Source: Pantoea sp. Ap-967
GTDB taxonomy: Bacteria; Pseudomonadota; Gammaproteobacteria; Pseudomonadales; Pseudomonadaceae
Assembly (NCBI RefSeq): GCF_011752565.1
Contig: NZ_VWXK01000037.1
Span: 1-56,992, forward strand
Direction of reading: 5' to 3'
Length of the DNA: 56,992 nucleotides
Positions 16,479 through 23,951 of this stretch are shown here, in pieces. The first letter of the stretch is position 1; every line of letters begins with the position of its first letter. The notes beneath the pieces are model-generated. The model ran no database searches. It was not told where the DNA came from and saw only the letters and a list, made by a program, of their open reading frames with translations. Made by a program: the position numbers and the translations under genes.

Positions 16479-19163
16479 TCAGAACCACTGGCCGAACCTG
16501 CGGATGTACAGGGTCTTGATGGTTTGCGCCAGCACGCAATAGCCCACCAGCGTCGCCACCAGCCAAGGGAAGTAGGCCAGCGGCAGCGGCACCAACCCGA
16601 CCATCGCCCCCAGCGAGGAGAACGGCAGGTAGATGCCCAGGCCCATCACCAGCAACGTGGCCAGGGTCACTGGCAATGCGGCGCGGCTTTGGAAGAACGG
16701 CACCTTGCGGGTGCGCAGCATGTGCACCACCAGCGTTTGCGACAGCAGCCCCTCGACGAACCAGCCCGACTGGAACAGCGCCTGCATGTGCACGCTGTTG
16801 GCGGCGAACACGTACCACATCAGGGCGAACGTGGTGATGTCGAACACCGACGAGGTCGGCCCCACCCAGAGCATGAAGCGGCCAATGTTACGGGCATCCC
16901 ATTTGCGCGGCTGAACCAGGAAGTCGCCATCCAGGCGGTCCCATGGCAAGGCCAGCTGCGAAGCGTCGTACATCAGGTTCTGCAGCAGCAGCTGGATGGC
17001 CAGCATCGGCAGGAACGGGATGAACGCACTGGCCACCAGCACCGAGAACACGTTGCCGAAGTTGGAGCTGGCGGTCATGCACAGGTACTTCATGATGTTG
17101 CCGAAGGTTTCCCGCCCTTGCAGCACACCGTCGCCCAGCACCCGCAGGCTTTTGTCGAGCAGGATGATATCGGCCGATTCCTTGGCGATGTCGGTGGCGC
17201 TGTCCACCGAAATGCCCACATCGGCGTCACGCAGGGCCGGGGCGTCATTGATGCCGTCGCCCAGGAAACCCACGGTGTGGCCGTTACCCTGCAAGGCCTT
17301 GAGCACCCGCGATTTCTGCAGCGGGGTGAGCCGTGCGAACACCGTACGCACCTCGACTTCGGCTGCCAGGCGGGCATCGTCCATGCCTTCGATGGCCTGG
17401 CCGAGCAGCGGCTCACCAGGGTTCAGCCCCACCTCACGGCACACTTTGCAGCACACTTCGGCGCTGTCGCCGGTCAGCACCTTGACCTGCACACCCATGC
17501 CGGCCAGCGCCTCAATGGCGGGCCCTGCGCTTTCTTTCGGCGGGTCGAGGAAGGTCAGGATGCCGCGAATCACCAGGTTGTGTTCATCCTCCACGGCGTA
17601 CTGCACTTTGCTGAAGTCATTGCCCAGCTCACGGGTTGCCAGCAGCAGCACGCGCAGCCCTTCGGCATTGCGGGCATCGGCGAAGGCGCGCAGCTGGCTG
17701 CGGCGCTGCTCATCGAGCGGCACACGCAGGCCATGCAGCTCGACATGGCTGGCAATCTCCAGCATCTCCTCGACCGCGCCCTTGCTGACCATCAGGCGAT
17801 CACCCAGCGGGTCCTTGACCACCACCGACAGCCGGCGACGGATGAAGTCGAACGGCAGCTCGTCGACCTTGGTGTAGGCGAACGGCGCCTCGAACCCTGG
17901 GGTTTCGGCGGTGCGACGCAGCACAGCCTGGTCCATCAGGTTCCTTACCCCGCTCTGGTGATGGCTGTTGAGCCAGGCCAGTTCCAGCAGCCGCGGGTCG
18001 GCGCTGCCATCAGCGGCCAGGCACTGTTCAAGGATGATCCGGTCCTCGGTCAGGGTGCCGGTCTTGTCGGTGCACAGCACATCCATCGAGCCGAAGTTCT
18101 GGATGGCGTTCAGGCGTTTCACCACCACCCGCCGCCGGGCCATGGCCACGGCGCCCTTGGCCAGGTTGGCGCTGACGATCATCGGCAGCATTTCCGGGGT
18201 CAGCCCTACGGCCACGGCCAGGGCGAACAGAAAAGCGTCGCTCCAGTCATGCTTGGCAAAGCCGTTGAGCAGGAACACCACCGGCACCATTACCAGCATG
18301 AAGCGGATCAGCAGGCGGCTGACGCTGTTCACCCCACGGTCGAAGGCGGTTTCGCTGCGCGAGCCGGAAATGGCCTTGGCCAGGCTGCCGAAATAGGTGT
18401 TACGGCCCGTGGCGATCACCAGCGCACGGGCGCGCCCGCTGACCACGTTGGTGCCCATGAAGCACACATTGGCGTTGTCCAGCAGTGGCTCCCCGGCGCC
18501 ATCGCTGTCACCGGCGCTTTTCTGCGCGACATTGCCGAGGGTGTCGTACTTTTCCACCGGCAGCGCTTCGCCGGTCAGCACGGCCTGGCTGATGAACAGG
18601 TCGCGCGACTCGATCAGGCGCACGTCGGCGGGAATCATGTCACCGGCATGCAGCTGCACCACATCACCGACCACCAGCTCGGCCATGGGCACTTCGCGCA
18701 GGCGCCCGTCCTGCCCTTCTGCCTCGCTGCGCAGCACCGTGGCAGTGGTGCGCACCATGGCTTTGAGCGCGCTGGCGGCCTTGCCCGAACGGTACTCCTG
18801 CCAAAAACGCAGCAGGGTGCTGAGGCTGACCATGGTGAGGATGATGACGACCTTGGTCAGGTCGGCATCGCCCGCATTGCCTGCCCGAATCGGCAGCCAG
18901 TAATCGGTGACGAAGCTGATTGCGCCCAGGGCCAGCAGCACATAGATGAACGGGTTGTGCAGCGCAGCCAGCAGTTGCAGCCAGGCCGGTTGCGGTTTGC
19001 CGTGCAGCGCCTCGTTGGCGCCGTCGCGGGCCAGCCGGCGTGCGGCCTCGGCTTCGCTCAGGCCATGGCGGGTGGCGTGCAGGCGTGCAAAGGTTTCGGC
19101 AAGCCCTGGGTGGGCAGCCGGGGTGAAGTGGGAAGCGAGGTTGTTGCGTTCTTTTACGGTCAT
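16479..19163 (-). CDS. mgtA: Mg2+-importing P-type ATPase
   Basis: An 894-residue P3B-type ATPase that brings Mg2+ into the cytoplasm when magnesium is scarce. The phosphorylation motif DKTGTLTED is near residue 368, the hinge region TGDS and GDGINDAPALRDADVG near residue 634, and membrane segments surround the P-domain in the MgtA/MgtB pattern. I chose the ATG at 19163 because AGGAG lies eight bases upstream; a longer frame begins in poor leader sequence. The 294-bp divergent region to the next gene could hold a leader-based Mg2+ switch, but I could not identify one. Confidence 0.94.
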   Translation of the reverse strand: MTVKERNNLASHFTPAAHPGLAETFARLHATRHGLSEAEAARRLARDGANEALHGKPQPAWLQLLAALHNPFIYVLLALGAISFVTDYWLPIRAGNAGDADLTKVVIILTMVSLSTLLRFWQEYRSGKAASALKAMVRTTATVLRSEAEGQDGRLREVPMAELVVGDVVQLHAGDMIPADVRLIESRDLFISQAVLTGEALPVEKYDTLGNVAQKSAGDSDGAGEPLLDNANVCFMGTNVVSGRARALVIATGRNTYFGSLAKAISGSRSETAFDRGVNSVSRLLIRFMLVMVPVVFLLNGFAKHDWSDAFLFALAVAVGLTPEMLPMIVSANLAKGAVAMARRRVVVKRLNAIQNFGSMDVLCTDKTGTLTEDRIILEQCLAADGSADPRLLELAWLNSHHQSGVRNLMDQAVLRRTAETPGFEAPFAYTKVDELPFDFIRRRLSVVVKDPLGDRLMVSKGAVEEMLEIASHVELHGLRVPLDEQRRSQLRAFADARNAEGLRVLLLATRELGNDFSKVQYAVEDEHNLVIRGILTFLDPPKESAGPAIEALAGMGVQVKVLTGDSAEVCCKVCREVGLNPGEPLLGQAIEGMDDARLAAEVEVRTVFARLTPLQKSRVLKALQGNGHTVGFLGDGINDAPALRDADVGISVDSATDIAKESADIILLDKSLRVLGDGVLQGRETFGNIMKYLCMTASSNFGNVFSVLVASAFIPFLPMLAIQLLLQNLMYDASQLALPWDRLDGDFLVQPRKWDARNIGRFMLWVGPTSSVFDITTFALMWYVFAANSVHMQALFQSGWFVEGLLSQTLVVHMLRTRKVPFFQSRAALPVTLATLLVMGLGIYLPFSSLGAMVGLVPLPLAYFPWLVATLVGYCVLAQTIKTLYIRRFGQWF

Positions 19164-19457
19164 GATCTGTGCTCCTGCCGCGGGAGGCGACGCGAAGCAC
19201 GGGCGCACCACCAGCTAGCCGGCGGGTGCGGGCACTTCGTATCGCGGGGTGGTACTTCGTGGACCTGACATGGGGTTTGTCTTTTCCAGTGAGTGGAGCC
19301 CCTAGAATAGCCCGAGGCGAAGCGGCAGTGGCGAAGCTGAAAAAGGTTTCATCATTGGCCGTGTCGGCACCGGAAAAAACCGGGCGCCGTGACCCAGGCC
19401 CGGCAAACCTGCGGCAAATTTGCCATCATGTTGATTCCACCTGCGGAGATCATGGAC

Positions 19458-20192
19458 ATGCCGCTACGCCCCCTTTTCGCCTCCCTGCTGCTGGCCGCCA
19501 GCCTCAGTGCCCAGGCCGCCACCGAAGTGCTGCCGCTGCAGCACCGCAGCAGCGCTGAACTGCTGCCTGCCGCCCAGTCGTTCATTGGCCGCGACGGCAC
19601 GGTCAGCGCCTTCGAAAACAAGCTGATCGTCAACGCCAGTGCCGAGCGCATCGACGACCTGCGCGCCTTGCTGCAGCAACTGGACACCGCGCCCAAGCGC
19701 TTGTTGATCAGCGTCGACAACGATGACAGCAACTACCAGGACAACCGCGGCAATGGCCGGGTCATCCACTACGGCACCAGCAACCGCGAGGGCGGCCTGC
19801 AGCAAATTCAAGCCAGCGAAGGCCAGCCCGCGCTGATTCAGGTGGGCCAGAGCATTCCAATTACCAGCACCAGTACGGACGGCTACGGGCGCCTCCAGAG
19901 CAACACCGAATACCGCAATGTGACCCAGGGTTTCTATGTAACGCCAAGCTTGAGCGGGGAAACCGTTCGTCTGCAAATAAGCACCAATAACGACCGAATG
20001 AGCCAGGAACGCGCTGATGTAGTGAAAGTGCAAAGTACCGACACGACAATCACCGGAAGGCTCGGTGAGTGGATCGTGTTGGCCGGCCACAACCAGCAGA
20101 GCCAAGCCGGCCGCGACCCGTCAAGCCGTACTTACAGCACCCAGCGGGGTGAAAACATGACAGTGCGGGTAAAAGTCGACCTTTTGGACTGA
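19458..20192 (+). CDS. Secretin-like (NolW/short domain) exported protein
   Basis: A 244-residue protein with a clear signal peptide (MPLRPLFASLLLAASLSAQA). The first half (about residues 25-90) resembles the secretin N/NolW fold (VLPLQHRSSAELLPAAQSFI ... NKLIVNASAERIDDLRALLQQLD). The second half echoes the secretin core (GQSIPI, TQGFYVTPSLSGETVRLQIS, GEWIVLAG) but is far too short to form an outer-membrane channel. The start at 19458 has GGAG nine bases upstream; the ATG two codons earlier is too close. No type II, III or IV secretion genes are nearby. The function is unknown. Confidence 0.75.
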   Translation: MPLRPLFASLLLAASLSAQAATEVLPLQHRSSAELLPAAQSFIGRDGTVSAFENKLIVNASAERIDDLRALLQQLDTAPKRLLISVDNDDSNYQDNRGNGRVIHYGTSNREGGLQQIQASEGQPALIQVGQSIPITSTSTDGYGRLQSNTEYRNVTQGFYVTPSLSGETVRLQISTNNDRMSQERADVVKVQSTDTTITGRLGEWIVLAGHNQQSQAGRDPSSRTYSTQRGENMTVRVKVDLLD

Positions 20193-20681
20193 TCCCAGGC
20201 AACTCAAGGCCTCGACCAAAGGCCTTGAAACTGACCGCAGAGTCGCATTAGACCAAAGATGTAGTAAGCCTAAAAAAGCACTACAAAACATTTGACAGGC
20301 ACTTTTTCACGAGGGCATGATGGCCTCGCTCCCGCTAATCAGGGGCCCTGGCAAGGGCCTTCGAGGCGCACTCCTCCCACCCCTGGAGGCACCTCGTGTC
20401 TATACGGCCCACAAGGCGGTTCGACGGGATTGCGACTGCAACGAAGAAGTTGTCCCGAGGGACGGAAGCGCATCACCGCAGCACTGGCAATCGCGTCGCA
20501 CCGCACAAGGCAACCACGAGCCGACCTGCTGGAGCACCCTTGCGCCTGGCCTGCACCTCCTTCCCCCTCGCGCCTTCGCGTTCGCTGCCGCACTCCCCCG
20601 GACAGGACAGCCGCCAGGTCCCTGATCTGCCCCGAGCATCAGCACAATTAACCCAAGATCGATGCGACGAGGTTTATTTCC
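20193..20681. other. Gene-free region upstream of aceA
   Basis: These 489 bp hold no convincing gene. An 8-bp hairpin (CAAGGCCT/AGGCCTTG, 20205-20227) follows the secretin-like gene and may be a weak terminator, although it has no T run. A possible sigma70 promoter is TTGACA (20292-20297) with CATGAT 18 bases downstream, which would give aceA a leader of about 350 nt. The open frames here look like chance. Confidence 0.5.
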
Positions 20682-22007
20682 ATGGCACTGACACGCGAAC
20701 AGCAAATTGCAGCCCTCGAAAAAGACTGGGCCGAGAACCCGCGCTGGAAAGGCGTGACCCGTACCTACACCGCCGCCGATGTCGTTCGCCTGCGTGGCTC
20801 CCTGCAGCCGGAGCACACCCTGGCCCGCGTGGGTGCAGAAAAACTGTGGAAGCTGGTCACCCAGGGTGCCCACCCGTCCTTCCGCCCGGAAAAAGATTTC
20901 GTCAACTGCATGGGCGCCCTCACCGGCGGCCAGGCGGTGCAGCAGGTAAAAGCCGGTATCCAGGCCATCTACCTGTCGGGCTGGCAGGTGGCCGCCGACA
21001 ACAACTCGGCCGAGTCCATGTACCCTGACCAGTCGCTGTACCCGGTCGACTCGGTGCCAACCGTGGTCAAGCGCATCAACAACTCGTTCCGCCGCGCCGA
21101 CCAGATCCAGTGGAAAGCCGGCAAGAACCCAGGTGACGAAGGCTACATCGACTACTTCGCCCCCATCGTGGCCGACGCCGAAGCCGGTTTCGGCGGCGTG
21201 CTGAACGCCTACGAGCTGATGAAGAACATGATCGAAGCGGGCGCCGCCGGCGTGCACTTCGAAGACCAGCTGGCCTCGGTGAAAAAATGCGGCCACATGG
21301 GCGGCAAGGTACTGGTACCGACCCAGGAAGCGGTGCAGAAGCTGGTGGCCGCGCGCCTGGCCGCTGACGTGGCTGGCGTGCCAACCATCATCCTGGCCCG
21401 CACCGACGCCAACGCCGCCGACCTGCTGACCAGTGACTGCGACCCGTATGACCAGCCGTTCGTGATCGGCGAGCGTACCCGCGAAGGCTTCTACAAGGTG
21501 CGTGCCGGCCTCGACCAGGCCATCGCCCGGGGCCTGGCCTACGCCCCGTATGCCGACCTGATCTGGTGCGAAACCGCCAAGCCGGACCTGGACGAGGCCC
21601 GTCGCTTCGCCGAGGCGATCAAGAAGGAGTACCCGGACCAGCTGCTGTCGTACAACTGCTCGCCTTCCTTCAACTGGAAGAAGAACCTGGACGACGCGAC
21701 CATTGCCAAGTTCCAGCGCGAGCTGTCGGCGATGGGCTACAAGCACCAGTTCATCACCCTGGCGGGCATTCACAACATGTGGCACGGCATGTTCAACCTG
21801 GCGCACGACTACGCCCGCAACGACATGACCGCGTATGTGAAGCTGCAGGAGCAGGAATTCGCCGACGCCAGCAAGGGCTACACCTTCGTGGCGCACCAGC
21901 AAGAGGTGGGCACGGGTTACTTCGACGACATGACCACGGTGATTCAGGGTGGGGCATCGTCGGTGACTGCGCTGACTGGGTCGACTGAGGAGGAGCAGTT
22001 CCACTGA
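20682..22007 (+). CDS. aceA: Isocitrate lyase
   Basis: A 441-residue enzyme that splits isocitrate into glyoxylate and succinate, the first step of the glyoxylate shunt used for growth on acetate and fatty acids. The catalytic motif KKCGHMGGK is intact with Cys203. GWQVAADNN and SYNCSPSFNWKK are also family hallmarks. The length matches the short proteobacterial type. It is monocistronic, with a long leader and a strong terminator after it. Malate synthase is not in the window. Confidence 0.97.
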   Translation: MALTREQQIAALEKDWAENPRWKGVTRTYTAADVVRLRGSLQPEHTLARVGAEKLWKLVTQGAHPSFRPEKDFVNCMGALTGGQAVQQVKAGIQAIYLSGWQVAADNNSAESMYPDQSLYPVDSVPTVVKRINNSFRRADQIQWKAGKNPGDEGYIDYFAPIVADAEAGFGGVLNAYELMKNMIEAGAAGVHFEDQLASVKKCGHMGGKVLVPTQEAVQKLVAARLAADVAGVPTIILARTDANAADLLTSDCDPYDQPFVIGERTREGFYKVRAGLDQAIARGLAYAPYADLIWCETAKPDLDEARRFAEAIKKEYPDQLLSYNCSPSFNWKKNLDDATIAKFQRELSAMGYKHQFITLAGIHNMWHGMFNLAHDYARNDMTAYVKLQEQEFADASKGYTFVAHQQEVGTGYFDDMTTVIQGGASSVTALTGSTEEEQFH

Positions 22008-22031
22008 ATAGTGGGTAGCTGATCGAGAAAG

Positions 22032-22065
22032 GCCCGGGGCTTGTGAGAGCTCCGGGCTTTTTTTT
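22032..22065 (+). terminator. Rho-independent terminator of aceA
   Basis: GCCCGGGGCT and AGCTCCGGGC form a 10-bp stem with one G-U pair and a six-base loop (22032-22057), followed by eight T. It begins 24 bases after the aceA stop. Confidence 0.92.
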
Positions 22066-22125
22066 GCGTGGGGATTGGGGTGCACGGCGTGGGGAGCCCG
22101 GCGGTAGAGGTGCAGCGCCTGGGAG

Positions 22126-22265
22126 ATCGAGCGCCGCCCGCGCGGCGCTTCGCGAGCTGCGCTCGCTCCTACGTCTGTTTCGGGCCAATGTTCATGTGGC
22201 CACCGCGCGCGGTCCTCTGTAGGAGCGAGCGCAGCTCGCGATGCGCCGCGCGGGCGGCGCTCGAT
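22126..22265. repeat. Extended REP pair with 47-bp arms
   Basis: The arm at 22126-22172 matches the inverse of 22219-22265 at 46 of 47 positions. The inner 20 or so bases of each arm are the GTAGGAGCGAGC REP family, and the outer halves (GCGCCGCCCGCGCGGCGC) extend the pairing. It lies between aceA and nuo. Confidence 0.9.
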
Positions 22266-22269
22266 TTCA

Positions 22270-22770
22270 CAGGCGCCAAACCTGTCATGGCGGACACCCG
22301 CAGGCCATGACGCCAGATCACGTCTATGCTTCACCCCAACCACCAAAGCATTGACCCAGAGCGGTACGCACGCGCGCAAAAGCTGCTAGAACAAGATTCT
22401 TTCGCATTTGCAAGTAGGGGAAATCGCCAGATGAACTTTACAAGCGGCAGAACAGCCCAATTAGAAGGCATCAGGTCAAATGATATTAATTATCATTACG
22501 CAACTTGTAATTCGTTACCAGTCGCAAGAAACATAATTAACAAAACCGTTCGCAATGCCCGAATCTCAAGGCTTTCAGCCAGTTACGCGGCCCTTTTGTT
22601 CTTAATCCTACGAATAAATTTGCAACGGAAAATTTACTTGCACCGGGTTTACCCATAAAATCAGCCCGATTGATTCAGCTGCGACATTTGGTCACTGCAC
22701 CTGCGACACCACGTCGCCGCTCTACTTATTTCAGACTGCAGAGCTGGGTCTCTGTATAAGGATTTCTAGC
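22270..22770. other. AT-rich leader region of the nuo operon
   Basis: About 500 bp with no convincing gene. From about 22370 to 22680 the base composition is clearly more AT-rich than the surrounding genes. A 110-codon open frame (22326-22658) crosses it but has no ribosome-binding site or recognisable protein features. The region holds a Fur-like site (22479-22497) and must contain the nuo promoter, which I could not place with confidence. AAGGA lies eight bases before nuoA. Confidence 0.6.
22479..22497. promoter_or_regulatory. Candidate Fur box upstream of nuoA
   Basis: AATGATATTAATTATCATT contains TGATATTAATTATCA (22481-22495), which matches the 7-1-7 Fur consensus TGATAATnATTATCA at all but one defined position. 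It lies about 275 bp before nuoA. Binding is an inference. Confidence 0.55.
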
Positions 22771-23184
22771 ATGTCCGATTCGGCAGGACTCATCGCCCAC
22801 AACTGGGGCTTTGCCATCTTCCTCCTGGGTGTCGTCGGCCTGTGTGCCTTCATGCTCGGCCTCTCCAGCCTGCTCGGTAGCAAGGCCTGGGGCCGCGCCA
22901 AGAACGAACCCTTCGAATCCGGCATGCTGCCCGTCGGCAGCGCCCGCCTGCGCCTGTCCGCCAAATTCTATCTGGTCGCGATGCTGTTCGTGATCTTCGA
23001 TATCGAAGCCCTCTTCCTGTATGCATGGTCTGTGTCCGTCCGCGAAAGCGGCTGGACCGGATTCGTCGAAGCACTCGTTTTCATAGCAATTCTGTTGGCA
23101 GGTCTTGTCTACCTTTGGCGCGTCGGAGCCCTTGACTGGGCACCCGAAGGTCGCCGCAAGCGGCAAGCGAAGCTGAAACAATGA
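22771..23184 (+). CDS. nuoA: NADH-quinone oxidoreductase subunit A
   Basis: A 137-residue membrane-arm subunit of proton-pumping complex I, with three hydrophobic helices. The conserved loop region ENPFESG-type segment appears as [40 protein letters not shown]. It helps form the quinone-site junction. AAGGA lies eight bases upstream of the ATG. It is the first gene of the nuo operon, with nuoB 10 bp downstream. Confidence 0.97.
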
Positions 23185-23194
23185 GGCTTTGGCA

Positions 23195-23872
23195 ATGCAA
23201 TACAATCTCACCAGAATCGATCCGGATGCGCCCAACGAGCAGTACCCGGTAGGTGATCGGGAAACCGTCACCGACCAACTGCTGGAGGACCAGGTCCACA
23301 AGAACATCTATATGGGGAAACTCGAAGATGTGCTGCGTGGCGCGGTCAACTGGGGGCGCAAGAACTCCCTCTGGCCGTACAACTTCGGCCTGTCCTGCTG
23401 CTACGTGGAAATGACCACGGCCTTCACGGCGCCCCACGACATCGCCCGCTTCGGCGCCGAAGTCATCCGGGCTTCGCCGCGCCAGGCCGACTTCATGGTC
23501 ATCGCCGGTACCTGCTTCGTCAAAATGGCGCCGATCATTCAGCGCCTGTACGAGCAGATGCTTGAGCCGAAGTGGGTCATCTCCATGGGGTCGTGCGCCA
23601 ACTCCGGTGGCATGTACGACATCTACTCGGTCGTTCAGGGGGTCGACAAGTTCCTCCCCGTGGACGTCTACGTGCCTGGCTGCCCGCCACGCCCTGAGGC
23701 TTTCCTGCAAGGCTTGATGCTGCTGCAGGAGTCGATCGGCCAAGAACGACGCCCGCTTTCCTGGGTTGTTGGTGATCAAGGCATCTACCGTGCCGAGATG
23801 CCAGCCCAGAAAGACCTGCGTCGTGAACAGCGCATTGCGGTAACCAACCTGCGCAGCCCCGACGAAGTCTGA
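23195..23872 (+). CDS. nuoB: NADH-quinone oxidoreductase subunit B
   Basis: A 225-residue peripheral subunit that holds cluster N2, the last electron carrier before quinone. The ligands are Cys68, Cys69, Cys134 and Cys163 (GLSCCYVEM, MGSCANSGG, VPGCPPRPE), with the same spacings as in E. coli. I chose the ATG at 23195, with GAGG eight bases upstream, over a TTG two codons earlier. The 79-bp gap to nuoCD holds a hairpin. Confidence 0.97.
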   Translation: MQYNLTRIDPDAPNEQYPVGDRETVTDQLLEDQVHKNIYMGKLEDVLRGAVNWGRKNSLWPYNFGLSCCYVEMTTAFTAPHDIARFGAEVIRASPRQADFMVIAGTCFVKMAPIIQRLYEQMLEPKWVISMGSCANSGGMYDIYSVVQGVDKFLPVDVYVPGCPPRPEAFLQGLMLLQESIGQERRPLSWVVGDQGIYRAEMPAQKDLRREQRIAVTNLRSPDEV

Positions 23873-23883
23873 TCCAGCGACCT

Positions 23884-23911
23884 GCCGCCCGCTCCCCAAG
23901 GAGCCGGCGGC
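23884..23911 (+). other. Intercistronic hairpin between nuoB and nuoCD
   Basis: GCCGCCCGCTCC pairs with GGAGCCGGCGGC around a CCAA loop, 11 of 12 pairs, with no T run. It may mark an RNA processing or stability site in the nuo message. Confidence 0.5.
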
Positions 23912-23951
23912 CTGGCTTCATTCTTAACGCTGACCCGAAGCGACCGAGACC

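Noticed and set aside
16380..19268. 962-codon plus-strand open frame opposite mgtA
   Set aside because: It is rich in Gln, His and Ala, as expected from an antisense reading of a membrane protein gene, and it has no recognisable domain.
19164..19457. Mg2+ riboswitch or leader peptide before mgtA
   Set aside because: I could not find an M-box-like structure or a proline-rich leader peptide in the divergent region.
20292..20651. Open frames of 100-120 codons in the aceA leader
   Set aside because: They are proline- and arginine-rich chance frames without ribosome-binding sites or family features.
22326..22658. 110-codon open frame in the AT-rich region before nuoA
   Set aside because: It has no ribosome-binding site, no domain or membrane pattern, unusual composition, and it runs through the Fur-like palindrome. 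It looks like chance or non-coding leader.
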